This document shows positions 24,367 to 32,642 of a stretch of DNA of 64,000 nucleotides, piece after piece; position 1 is the stretch's first letter, and each line of letters begins with the position of its first letter. The stretch is from Sphingomonas sp. JC676 (GTDB taxonomy: Bacteria > Pseudomonadota > Alphaproteobacteria > Sphingomonadales > Sphingomonadaceae). The DNA lies in contig NZ_JACTGR010000001.1 in assembly GCF_014489075.1 (NCBI RefSeq), positions 310,001 through 374,000 of the forward strand, in the 5' to 3' direction. Position numbers and translations under genes: made by a program. The notes under the pieces were generated by a model. That model made no database searches and was not told the DNA's origin. It saw only the letters and a list, made by a program, of their open reading frames with translations.

Positions 24367-25073
24367 TCGCGCGTGACCGGCACGTTGAGCATATAGCCGA
24401 CGCCGCGCACCGTGATGATCGGCGCCGCCTTGCCGCCATTGGAGAGCTTGCGGCGCAGACGGCTGACCAGGACGTCGACGCTACGGTCCGAACTGTCGCC
24501 CAGCCGGGTGCGCGAAAGCTCGATCAGCCGTTCGCGGGCGATGACGCGGCCGGCATGGTCGCACAGCGCCACCAGCAGATCGAATTCGGCGCCGGTCAGC
24601 TCGATCACCGCCCCGGTGGGGGAGAGCAGTTCGCGGCGGGGCAGGACGACGGTCCAGCCGTCGAACTGGAGCGTGCCGCGCGGGCGCTCGCTCGGCTGGC
24701 GCTCGGCGCCGCCGCGGCGGAGCACGGCGCGGACGCGGGCGACGAGCTCGCGCGTGCCGAACGGCTTGGCGATATAATCGTCGGCGCCGAGCTCGAGCCC
24801 GACGACGCGATCGGTCTCGCTGCCCTTGGCCGAGACGAAGATGATTGGCACCTCGCTCTTCTGGCGGATCGCGCGGCACAGATCGATGCCGCTGGTGCCG
24901 GGCAGCATGATGTCGAGCAGGACGAGATCGGTCGGGCCCTGCTCGAGCGCGAGCCACATCTCGGGCGCGGACGAGGCGGGGCGCACGGTATAGCCGTGCT
25001 CCTGCAACGCGCGCGTGGTGAGGGTGCGGAGCGCGGGGTCGTCTTCGACCAGGACGATGGAAGGCTGGATCAT
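24363..25073 (-). CDS. OmpR family response regulator
   Basis: The 236-residue protein has a receiver domain (VLVEDDPALR, phosphoacceptor Asp in DLVLLDIMLPG, FVSAKGSETDR, Lys in YIAKPFGTRELVARV) and a C-terminal winged helix (FDLLVALCDHAGRVIARERL, SSDRSVDVLVSRLRRKL, TVRGVGYML). It is the DNA-binding partner of the kinase it overlaps. The start is uncertain: ATG 25073 opens the domain directly, while ATG 25094 adds MYLTEPP; neither has a good ribosome site. Targets are unknown. The 286 bases upstream, shared with the divergent hydrolase gene, hold no other gene I can support. Confidence 0.9.
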   Translation of the reverse strand: MIQPSIVLVEDDPALRTLTTRALQEHGYTVRPASSAPEMWLALEQGPTDLVLLDIMLPGTSGIDLCRAIRQKSEVPIIFVSAKGSETDRVVGLELGADDYIAKPFGTRELVARVRAVLRRGGAERQPSERPRGTLQFDGWTVVLPRRELLSPTGAVIELTGAEFDLLVALCDHAGRVIARERLIELSRTRLGDSSDRSVDVLVSRLRRKLSNGGKAAPIITVRGVGYMLNVPVTRD

Positions 25074-25359
25074 CGGAGGTTCGGTCAAATACATGCGGGG
25101 GTGGAGGTAGGTTCCCTCCGGCGGGCGGTCAACGCGGCGCGAGCATTTGCGGCGGTGCAGCAATACTTTGTCACGAAAGCCGCGTTTTCGGGTGCCAGTA
25201 CAGCCCAGCGCCCAGTCGATGCCCTCCGACAGCATGGTGTAGCATGGCCGAAGCGCGCACACATTAATCCGAAAGGGTGGGTGGATAACCCGCTCGCGGG
25301 ATTTCACCTGAGGACGGTCAAGCCGATAGTCGCATCCACAACGATAGAGGGCGAAAGCA

Positions 25360-26328
25360 ATGCGCGAACAGGGCCTCACCATCTTCCAGGGCGCCAACCG
25401 GCGCGAGTTCATCGCGGGTGCGACGGCAATTGCCGGCCTGGCAACCATCCCCACCGCCTTTCCGGCATTCGCCGGGACAATCGCAGGAGAACGTAACATG
25501 GGTACGGTCAAGACAACCGACGGCGTCGAGATCTTCTACAAGGACTGGGGTCCCAAGGACGCCAAGCCGATCGTGTTCCATCACGGCTGGCCGCTGAGCG
25601 CCGACGACTGGGACAACCAGATGCTGTTCTTCCTGTCGAAGGGCTATCGGGTGATCGCGCATGACCGCCGCGGCCATGGTCGTTCGACTCAGGTTTGGTC
25701 GGGTCACGACATGGACCATTACGCCGCCGATACCGCTGCGGTGACCGATGCGCTCGACCTGAAGGGCGCGGTGCATATCGGGCATTCGACCGGTGGCGGC
25801 GAAGTCGCGCACTATGTCGCGCGCGCCAAGCCCGGCCGTGTCGCCAAAGCAGTGCTGGTCAGCGCGGTGCCGCCGCTCATGCTCAAGACGGCAGCCAATC
25901 CGGGCGGCCTCGACATCTCGGTGTTCGACGGCCTGCGCGCGGCGCTCGCGGCCAATCGCGCGCAATTCTACATCGATCTGCCGACCGGCCCGTTCTACGG
26001 CTTCAACCGCCCGGGCGCGAAGATCTCGCAGGGCCTGATCGACAATTGGTGGCGCCAGGGCATGATCGGCGGTGCCATCGCCCATTACGACGGCATCAAA
26101 GCGTTCTCCGAGACCGACTTCACCGATGACCTGAAAAAGATCGACGTTCCGGTGCTCGTCATGCACGGCACCGACGACCAGATCGTGCCCTATGCCGATG
26201 CGGGCCCGCTCTCGGCCAAGCTGCTGAAGCACGGGACGCTGAAGAGCTACGAGGGCTTCCCCCACGGCATGCACGGGACCCATCCGGACATCATCAACCC
26301 CGACCTGCTTGCCTTCATCAAGAGCTGA
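25360..26328 (+). CDS. Tat-exported alpha/beta hydrolase, non-heme haloperoxidase-like
   Basis: The 322-residue protein has two parts. Residues 1-46 form a twin-arginine leader ([18 protein letters not shown], ending FPAFAG). The rest, from Met47 ([17 protein letters not shown]), is a complete alpha/beta hydrolase with FHHGWPL, nucleophile Ser in GHSTGGGE, Asp in HGTDDQIVP and His in [10 protein letters not shown], closest to non-heme chloroperoxidases and esterases. Ribosome sites are present before both Met1 (GAGGGCGAAAGCA) and Met47 (AGGAGAACGTAAC), so an exported and a cytosolic form may both be made. It is a lone gene ended by a strong terminator. Substrate unknown. Confidence 0.88.
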   Translation: MREQGLTIFQGANRREFIAGATAIAGLATIPTAFPAFAGTIAGERNMGTVKTTDGVEIFYKDWGPKDAKPIVFHHGWPLSADDWDNQMLFFLSKGYRVIAHDRRGHGRSTQVWSGHDMDHYAADTAAVTDALDLKGAVHIGHSTGGGEVAHYVARAKPGRVAKAVLVSAVPPLMLKTAANPGGLDISVFDGLRAALAANRAQFYIDLPTGPFYGFNRPGAKISQGLIDNWWRQGMIGGAIAHYDGIKAFSETDFTDDLKKIDVPVLVMHGTDDQIVPYADAGPLSAKLLKHGTLKSYEGFPHGMHGTHPDIINPDLLAFIKS

Positions 26329-26377
26329 GCCAGCACCGATAGACAGGGCGGCACCCCCCTCCGGCCCTGTCACGACG

Positions 26378-26414
26378 AACCGGTGGAGGTACGCCTCCAC
26401 CGGTTATCGTTTTT
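26378..26414 (+). terminator. strong Rho-independent terminator
   Basis: AACCGGTGGAGG and CCTCCACCGGTT make a perfect 12-bp stem closed by a TACG tetraloop, followed by ATCGTTTTT. It ends the hydrolase gene and separates it from the TetR-efflux region. Confidence 0.9.
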
Positions 26415-26599
26415 CCGGCTCCGGCAAATATCGAAGCGATTGCAAATATATCGGGCCGCCCGCCCGTACGGTACTTCCGGTTCGGGGCTGATTGCAGTTG
26501 CATTTCGGGTAGGAAAAATGTGTCGATGCGCTCGTTGGAGGGCGCAAGCTCCACATGGCATTGGACTTTTTCGTCAAGCCATCTTATGTACCGATCATT

Positions 26600-27211
26600 A
26601 TGAAAACCGCATTCTGTTCCCCCACCAAAGGCCGGCCCCGCGAGTTCGACATGGACGAGGCGCTGACGGCTGCGCTGCGCGTGTTCTGGAGCAAGGGCTA
26701 TGAAGGCGCCTCGCTGACCGACCTCACCGAAGCGATGGGGATCACCCGGCCGAGTCTCTATGCCGCGTTCGGCAACAAGGAAGCCTTGTTCCGCAAGGCG
26801 CTCGATCTCTATGAGAGCGAGAAGCTCGATTATATGAGCCGGGCGCTGGAAGCGCCGACCGCGCGCGGCGTCGCCGAGCGGCTGCTGCGCGGCGCCTATG
26901 CGATGCAGACTGACGAATGGGATCCCAAGGGATGCCTGGGCGTGATCAGCTCGGTGGCGTGCGGCGCCGAAGCCGAATGTATCCGCAGCGAAGTGATCTC
27001 GCGGCGCGCCTCATCACTGCGCGCGCTGGTAGAGCGATTCGAGCGCGCCAAGACGGATGGCGACCTGCCCGACAATATCGAGCCCGAGGGACTCGCCAAT
27101 TATCTGCTGGCGATCATGCAGGGCATCGCCGTGCAGGGCGGATCGGGGGCGACCTGCTCCGATCTCGAGCGGCTGGTGAACACCAGCCTCGCGGTCTGGC
27201 CGACGCGCTAA
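26600..27211 (+). CDS. TetR family transcriptional regulator
   Basis: The 203-residue protein begins with a TetR DNA-binding domain: GRPREFDMDEALTAALRVFWSKGYEGASLTDL... with the recognition helix GITRPSLYAAFGNKEALFRKAL (split here as seen at residues 11-63). The C-terminal ligand domain contains DPKGCLGVISSVACG, like the AcrR/YcdC-type C-terminal fold. I choose ATG 26600; ATG 26555, preceded at a distance by GGAGGG, is possible. It lies 85 bases before an efflux promoter with two near-identical operators, so it probably represses the RND operon; this is inferred from position. The 26415-26599 stretch has no other gene. Confidence 0.88.
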   Translation: MKTAFCSPTKGRPREFDMDEALTAALRVFWSKGYEGASLTDLTEAMGITRPSLYAAFGNKEALFRKALDLYESEKLDYMSRALEAPTARGVAERLLRGAYAMQTDEWDPKGCLGVISSVACGAEAECIRSEVISRRASSLRALVERFERAKTDGDLPDNIEPEGLANYLLAIMQGIAVQGGSGATCSDLERLVNTSLAVWPTR

Positions 27212-27295
27212 AGGGCGATTGGGCGCATTTTCGTCGCACTCGTCGCGTTGCCCAACAAAAACTTGTCCGGTCCATTAACAGAATATGGACAAAAA

Positions 27296-27357
27296 ATACC
27301 GGCCAGTATAGAAAGCCTCTTGACGCGACGCAGCACGACTTCTATACCAGTCAGTAT
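27296..27357 (+). promoter_or_regulatory. efflux operon promoter with two operator copies
   Basis: A TTGACG -35 box (27320-27325), a 17-base spacer and a TATACC -10 box (27343-27348) form a good sigma-70 promoter. Two 14-bp boxes bracket it: ATACCGGCCAGTAT (27296-27309, upstream of -35) and ATACCAGTCAGTAT (27344-27357, over the -10 and the start site). They match at 12 of 14 positions and each has ATAC/GTAT inverted ends. The layout fits repression by the adjacent TetR protein. Confidence 0.65.
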
Positions 27358-27686
27358 GGAAATGATCCGACGCCGCTGGGGTGATGGATCGGCGATGAGG
27401 GAAGCGGCGATGCGCCAGCTTGCAGAGCAACGAAGCAGGGCGAGTCCCTGAACCGACGGGGGCGGTAAACACCCCGAATAGTACAGGAGCGGATGACTGG
27501 CTTCGGGACAAATGGTCCCGTGGGTAGGTAGGTCATACGCATGTATGGGCGGAAAGCCGGCACGCACGATTTAGGGTGAGCCGCGCCTGACGCATCACAG
27601 GACAGCAAGACCGGCAAGCCGGCGGCCATGGGGTCGCACGGCCAGGGAAGGGCTTTGCCCGGCCGGTCCGACATAGGAGACGAACC
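27358..27686 (+). other. long untranslated leader of the efflux operon
   Basis: About 330 bases separate the predicted start site from the first gene. I see no credible gene here. Near its 3' end GACCGGC (27609-27615) can pair with GCCGGTC (27662-27668), enclosing smaller hairpins (CCGGCAAGCCGG, GGGCTTTGCCC), just upstream of the AGGAGA ribosome site. A structured leader may adjust translation; no known riboswitch is recognisable. Confidence 0.35.
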
Positions 27687-28106
27687 ATGGCCTATCTGAA
27701 CCTCGCCGAAATGCAGGGCACCTTGATCGCCATGCCGCGCGACTTCACCGTCACGCAGCCCAAGACCGCCACCGGCCTTACCGCGCTGGAATGGCAGGTC
27801 GTGGCGATCGCTCAGCATGACCGGCTCTCGACGCTCGAGAAGCCGAGCCGGATGGCGATCGCCCTGGGGGTTCTCTTCGGTGGCGAGCGGCCCAACCCGC
27901 GTCTCGCCGATTCCAAGCTCGAAGCGCTGCGGCGCATCTCGGTGCTCGCCTGGCACAAGGGTTTCCGCCTGCCGCAGTTCGAGATCCGCGCCTTCCAGGA
28001 GGCGGGTTACACCGCCGACCAACTCGAAACGCTGCTTGCCAGCATCAGCCGCGGCCGCGCGGCCCTGAATCAGGGGACACGACATGAACATGGTTACGCA
28101 TATTGA
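27687..28106 (+). CDS. unknown 139-residue protein, first gene of the efflux operon
   Basis: I do not recognise this protein. It has no signal peptide and no membrane span, so it is probably cytosolic. It includes a helix-rich core: LTALEWQVVAIAQHDRLSTL, RMAIALGVLFGGER, KLEALRRISVLAWHKG, IRAFQEAGYTADQLETLLAS. The ATG has a good site (AGGAGACGAACC). Its end overlaps the RND adaptor start by 23 bases, so it is co-transcribed and coupled with the pump. The size and position could suit a regulator or an accessory factor, but no DNA-binding motif is clear. Confidence 0.8.
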   Translation: MAYLNLAEMQGTLIAMPRDFTVTQPKTATGLTALEWQVVAIAQHDRLSTLEKPSRMAIALGVLFGGERPNPRLADSKLEALRRISVLAWHKGFRLPQFEIRAFQEAGYTADQLETLLASISRGRAALNQGTRHEHGYAY

Positions 28107-29343
28107 GTCCGAAGACGCCGACGCACAGCGCGCCAAGAAGCGACTCAAGACCTGGCATAAGGTAAGCCTGGTCGCACTGCCGATCGCGCTGGTCGCGGGC
28201 GGCGTGGGCCTCAACAGCCGCGGCGCACCCGCGATCGCCGCACCGCCGCCGCCGACCGTGACGGTCGCCTCGCCGCTGGTGCGCCAGATCAACGAATGGG
28301 ACGACTATGTCGGCCGGTTCGAGCCGAGCCGCTCGGTCGAGGTGCGTCCGCGCGTCTCGGGTGCGGTGACGGCGATCCACTTCACCGACGGCGCGATCGT
28401 CCAGAAGGGCCAATTGCTCTTCACGATCGATCCGCGCCCGTTCACCGCAGCGCTCGCCGAAGCCCGCGCCGGCCTGGCCAGCGCGCAGAGCGACCTGGCG
28501 CTAGCGCAGTCCGATCTTAGCCGCGCCGAGCGTCTGGTTTCGGTCGAGGCAGTGTCGAAGAGCGACGTCGAGCGGCTCCAGGCGCGCGTCCGTGCCGGCG
28601 GTGCCTCGGTCGCCGCGGCGCAGGCGCGGGTCCGCAGCCGGGCGTTGGACGTCGAGTTCACCCAGGTTCGCGCCCCGATCGCTGGCCGGATCTCGGACCG
28701 CAAGGTCGATGCCGGCAACCTGGTCGCGGCGGGCGAGGGGCAGGGTGGTTCGCTGCTGACCACGATCAACGCACTCGATCCGATCTACTTCACCTTCGAC
28801 GGTTCGGAAGCGCTGTTCCTCAAGGCCAAGCGTGCGCGTGAGGCCGGTGCGACGGAAAGCCCGGTCGAGATCCGCCTGCAGGACGAGACCGATTATCGCT
28901 GGAAGGGCCGGATCGACTTTACCGACAACGGGCTCGATCCCAAGTCGGGCACGATCCGCGGCCGCGCGGTGCTGACTAATCCGGGGTTGTTCCTGACCCC
29001 CGGCATGTTCGGCAACATGCGGCTCTCGGCCGGCGGAACGGCACAGGCGCTGATGGTGCCCGACTCGGCGATCGCGACCGACCAGGCGCGCAAGCTGGTG
29101 ATGACCGTCACGCCCGACGGCACATTGGCCCCCAAGCCGGTAGTGCTGGGCCCGGTGGTCGACGGCCTGCGGATCATCCGCTCCGGCCTGACCCCGCAGG
29201 ATCGCGTGGTGCTCGCCGGCGCGCAGATGTCGCCCCCGGGCAGCAAGGTGCAGGTCAAATCCGGCAAGATCGCACCCGTAACATCTGCCGCGACACCGAC
29301 GATTTCAGCTCCGGTCACGGGCGAGGCGACTTTCGCCCGCTGA
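28084..29343 (+). CDS. RND efflux periplasmic adaptor subunit (MexE/AcrA-like)
   Basis: The 419-residue adaptor links the inner-membrane pump to the outer-membrane channel. It has an N-terminal membrane anchor (HKVSLVALPIALVAGGVG, no lipobox), a lipoyl half VRPRVSGAVTAIHFTDGAIVQKGQLLFTIDPRPF (about residues 88-121), a coiled-coil hairpin rich in Ala, Gln and Arg (ASAQSDLALAQSDLSRAERL), the second lipoyl half FTQVRAPIAGRISDRKVDAGNLV, and the beta-barrel domain. It overlaps the unknown upstream gene by 23 bases. A 101-base gap with a strong hairpin separates it from the pump gene. Confidence 0.94.
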   Translation: MNMVTHIESEDADAQRAKKRLKTWHKVSLVALPIALVAGGVGLNSRGAPAIAAPPPPTVTVASPLVRQINEWDDYVGRFEPSRSVEVRPRVSGAVTAIHFTDGAIVQKGQLLFTIDPRPFTAALAEARAGLASAQSDLALAQSDLSRAERLVSVEAVSKSDVERLQARVRAGGASVAAAQARVRSRALDVEFTQVRAPIAGRISDRKVDAGNLVAAGEGQGGSLLTTINALDPIYFTFDGSEALFLKAKRAREAGATESPVEIRLQDETDYRWKGRIDFTDNGLDPKSGTIRGRAVLTNPGLFLTPGMFGNMRLSAGGTAQALMVPDSAIATDQARKLVMTVTPDGTLAPKPVVLGPVVDGLRIIRSGLTPQDRVVLAGAQMSPPGSKVQVKSGKIAPVTSAATPTISAPVTGEATFAR

Positions 29344-29347
29344 TCGA

Positions 29348-29381
29348 CCTGCCGCCGAGTAACCCCAGGCTCGGCGGCAGG
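29348..29381 (+). other. intercistronic hairpin between adaptor and pump genes
   Basis: CCTGCCGCCGAG pairs perfectly with CTCGGCGGCAGG (12 bp, 10-base loop). No T-run follows, so it is not a simple terminator. Lying just after the adaptor stop, it may protect the upstream mRNA or lower pump expression. Confidence 0.5.
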
Positions 29382-29444
29382 AACCTCTCCTAGCTGCTCG
29401 CAGACGAGCGGCCTTCTCGAAGCCCCTTTAACGAGGAGACGGCC

Positions 29445-32400
29445 ATGCGCCTCTCACGCTTCTTCATCACGCGCCCGATCTTCGCGGCCGTGATCGCAGT
29501 GATCATCACGATTCTCGGCGCGATTGCCTATGTCACGCTGCCGATATCGCAATATCCGGACATCGTTCCGCCGACCGTCACGGTCACCGCGGCCTATCCT
29601 GGCGCGTCGGCCGAAACGGTCGCCGAGACGGTTGCCGCGCCGATCGAACAGGAAATCAACGGCGTCGACGACATGCTCTACATGTCGTCGCAATCGACCG
29701 GCGATGGCCTCGTCACGATCACCGTGACCTTCAAGCAGGGCACCAATCTCGATGCCGCGCAGGTTCTGGTCCAGAACCGCGTTGCGGTCGCGATCCCGCG
29801 CCTGCCCGAGGATGTGCAGCGCGCCGGCGTGGTTACGCGCAAGACGTCGCCGGACTTCCTGCTGGTCGTCAACCTTATCTCGCCCGACAAGTCGCTCGAT
29901 CGCGGCTATATCTCGAACTATGCGCTGACCCAGGTCCGCGATCGCCTTGCGCGTATCGACGGCGTGGGCGACGTTCGCCTGTTCGGCAGCCGCGACTATG
30001 CGATGCGGGTCTGGATCGATCCGGCCCGCGCCGCAGCGCTCAACCTGACCGCGGGCGAGATCGTCGCGGCGCTCCGCGCGCAGAACGTGCAGGTCGCCGC
30101 GGGCTCGCTCGGCCAGCCCGGATCGGGCTCGACCGGCCAGGCCTTCCAGCTCAACATCGAGACTCAGGGCCGGTTGAAGGATCCCAGCCAGTTCGCCGAT
30201 GTCATCATCCGGACCGATGCCGATGGGCGCCAGGTGCGCGTGTCCGACGTGGGCCGGGTCGAGCTGGGTGCCGCCGACTATAATTCCAACACCTATCTCT
30301 CGGGCGACCCGACGGTGATTCTCGCCGTGTTCCAGCGCCCGGGCTCGAACGCGCTCGCAGCGGCCCAGGCCGTCGAGCACGAAATGAAGGAAATGTCCAA
30401 GATCTTCCCCAAGGGCTTGGAATATAAGGTCATCTACAACCCGACCGAGTTCATCGCCCAGTCGATCGACGCGGTCTATCACACGCTGGGCGAAGCGATC
30501 CTTCTCGTCGTCCTCGTGATCATCGTCTTCCTCCAGAAATGGCGCGCGGCGATCATCCCGGTGGTTGCGATCCCCGTGTCGCTGATCGGCACCTTCGCGG
30601 TGCTGGCGATGATCGGCTATTCGCTCAACAACCTTTCGCTGTTCGGCCTGGTGCTGGCGATCGGCGTGGTCGTCGACGACGCGATCGTCGTCGTCGAGAA
30701 TGTCGAACGCAACCTGGAGCACGGACTGTCTCCACTTGAGGCGGCGCGCAAGTCGATGGACGAAGTGTCCACGGCGCTGGTCGCAATCGTGCTCGTGCTC
30801 TGCGCGGTGTTCCTGCCGACCCTGTTCCTCAACGGGCTGTCGGGCGCCTTCTACAAGCAGTTCGCGGTGACGATCTCGACCGCGACGGTGATCTCGCTCA
30901 TCCTGTCGCTGACCCTGTCGCCCGCGCTCGCCGCGATCCTGCTGCGTGCGCACGACAAGGATCATCCGTCGAACCCTGTATTCCGCGCGCTGCGCCGGGC
31001 CGGGGACGTCTTCAACCGCGGCTTCGAGCGGACAAGCAATGGCTATGCCCGGCTCACCCACACGCTGGTAACGCGGCCGAAGCGGATGATGGTCGCCTAT
31101 GTCGGCCTGATCGCCGCGACGGTCGGCCTGCTCTGGGCGACGCCCACCGGCTTCATCCCGGCGCAGGACCAGGGCTATTTCCTCACGGTCATCCAGCTGC
31201 CGCCGGGCTCGTCGCTCGAACGCACCGATGAGGTGATGCGCAAGGTCGTGCAGCGCCTGCTGCCCATCCCGGGCGTGAAGGGTTCGGTGATGCTCGCCGG
31301 CTTCGACGGCCCGTCGCAGACGCTCGCACCCAATTCGGCCGCCGCCTATGTGCCGCTGCAATCCTTCGAGGAGCGCAAGAAGCTGGGCGTGACGCTGCAG
31401 AGCATCATGGCCGAAGCACGCAAGCGCACCGCCGACATCAACGAGGCGCTGCTGCTGATGGTGCCGCCGCCGCTCATCCAGGGCATCGGTTCGGCCGGCG
31501 GCTATCGCCTGATGATCGAGGATCGCGGCGGCCATGGCTATGAGGATCTGGGCAAGGTCGCATATGGCCTGATCGGCCAGGCGAACCAGACCAAGGGCCT
31601 GCAGCAGATCTATACCTTCTACAACACCGCGACGCCGCGCATCTTCGCCGATATCGATCGGGCCAAGGCCGATCTGCTCGGCGTGCCGCCCGAGCGCGTG
31701 TTCGAAGCGCTTAGCGTCTATCTCGGCTCGTCCTATGTGAACGACTTCAACCTGCTCGGCCGCACCTATCACGTGACCGCCCAGGCCGATCCGGCGTTCC
31801 GCCTGAACGAAGCCGACATCGCCAACCTCAAGACGCGGTCCAATTCGGGAGCGATGGTGCCGCTCGGCTCGGTCGCGACCTTCCAGGACAAGACGGGTCC
31901 GTATCGCGTGGTGCGCTACAACCTGTTCCCCGCGGTCGAAGTCGATGGCGACACGGCGCCCGGATACTCGTCCGGCCAATCGCTGGACTCGATGGAGAAG
32001 CTCGCCAGCACATTGCCGGCCGGGTACGGCGCCGAATGGACCGGCATCGCCTATCAGCAAAAGGCCGCCGGCAGCACCGCCGGACTGGTGTTCGCGCTGG
32101 CCGTGGTGTTCGTCTTCCTGGTGCTGGCGGCGCAATATGAGAGCCTGACGATGCCGCTGGCGATCATCCTGATCGTGCCGATGTGTCTGCTGGCTGCCAT
32201 GGCGGGCGTGAACCTGAGGGGGATGGACAACAACGTCCTGACCCAGATCGGCCTGGTCGTGCTGATCGCGCTGGCTGCCAAGAACGCGATCCTGGTGGTC
32301 GAGTTCGCCAGGCAGGCGGAAGATCAGGACGGCCTGTCGCCGGTGGAAGCCGCGGTTCGCGCCGCCCGCGACCGCCTGCGGCCGATCCTGATGACCTCGT

Positions 32401-32630
32401 TCGCGTTCATCCTCGGCGCCGTGCCGCTGCTGATCGCGTCCGGGGCAGGCTCGGAGCTCCGCCAGGCGCTGGGTACGGCCGTGTTCTTCGGAATGATGGG
32501 CGTCACCGCGTTCGGCCTGCTCTTCACGCCGACCTTCTATGTCGTCTGCCGCGCGCTGGGAGATCGTATCTCCCGCCTGCGGCGGGGCCGGGGCGGGGAG
32601 CCGCAGACGCAGCTCCAGCCCGCTGAATAA
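29445..32630 (+). CDS. RND multidrug efflux permease
   Basis: A 1061-residue inner-membrane proton antiporter of the hydrophobe/amphiphile (HAE-1) class. It starts RLSRFFITRPIFAAVIAV. It shows YPDIVPPTVTVTAAYPGASAE, the TM4 motif GLVLAIGVVVDDAIVVVENVERN with the Asp pair that relays protons, the second-half helix FSRR-free loop around 1020, and NAILVVEFARQAEDQDG with the TM10 Lys region (ALAAKNAILVVEF). Length and layout match AcrB/MexB/MexF proteins. ATG 29445 follows GAGGAGACGG. Together with the adaptor and channel it forms a full tripartite pump; substrates cannot be read from the sequence. Confidence 0.95.
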   Translation: MRLSRFFITRPIFAAVIAVIITILGAIAYVTLPISQYPDIVPPTVTVTAAYPGASAETVAETVAAPIEQEINGVDDMLYMSSQSTGDGLVTITVTFKQGTNLDAAQVLVQNRVAVAIPRLPEDVQRAGVVTRKTSPDFLLVVNLISPDKSLDRGYISNYALTQVRDRLARIDGVGDVRLFGSRDYAMRVWIDPARAAALNLTAGEIVAALRAQNVQVAAGSLGQPGSGSTGQAFQLNIETQGRLKDPSQFADVIIRTDADGRQVRVSDVGRVELGAADYNSNTYLSGDPTVILAVFQRPGSNALAAAQAVEHEMKEMSKIFPKGLEYKVIYNPTEFIAQSIDAVYHTLGEAILLVVLVIIVFLQKWRAAIIPVVAIPVSLIGTFAVLAMIGYSLNNLSLFGLVLAIGVVVDDAIVVVENVERNLEHGLSPLEAARKSMDEVSTALVAIVLVLCAVFLPTLFLNGLSGAFYKQFAVTISTATVISLILSLTLSPALAAILLRAHDKDHPSNPVFRALRRAGDVFNRGFERTSNGYARLTHTLVTRPKRMMVAYVGLIAATVGLLWATPTGFIPAQDQGYFLTVIQLPPGSSLERTDEVMRKVVQRLLPIPGVKGSVMLAGFDGPSQTLAPNSAAAYVPLQSFEERKKLGVTLQSIMAEARKRTADINEALLLMVPPPLIQGIGSAGGYRLMIEDRGGHGYEDLGKVAYGLIGQANQTKGLQQIYTFYNTATPRIFADIDRAKADLLGVPPERVFEALSVYLGSSYVNDFNLLGRTYHVTAQADPAFRLNEADIANLKTRSNSGAMVPLGSVATFQDKTGPYRVVRYNLFPAVEVDGDTAPGYSSGQSLDSMEKLASTLPAGYGAEWTGIAYQQKAAGSTAGLVFALAVVFVFLVLAAQYESLTMPLAIILIVPMCLLAAMAGVNLRGMDNNVLTQIGLVVLIALAAKNAILVVEFARQAEDQDGLSPVEAAVRAARDRLRPILMTSFAFILGAVPLLIASGAGSELRQALGTAVFFGMMGVTAFGLLFTPTFYVVCRALGDRISRLRRGRGGEPQTQLQPAE

Positions 32631-32642
32631 GGACAAACGCAC

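Noticed and set aside
22399..24396. A 665-codon plus-strand open frame across carbonic anhydrase and histidine kinase
   Set aside because: It spans two unrelated genes and their intergenic gap, and its translation is Asp/Arg/Gly/His-rich without motifs.
29454..32642. A 1062-codon open frame antisense to the RND pump gene
   Set aside because: It mirrors the pump codons (GC-rich third positions leave few stops), has no domain or signal, and the translated sequence is low-complexity Arg/Asp/Gly. The pump frame has full family motifs.
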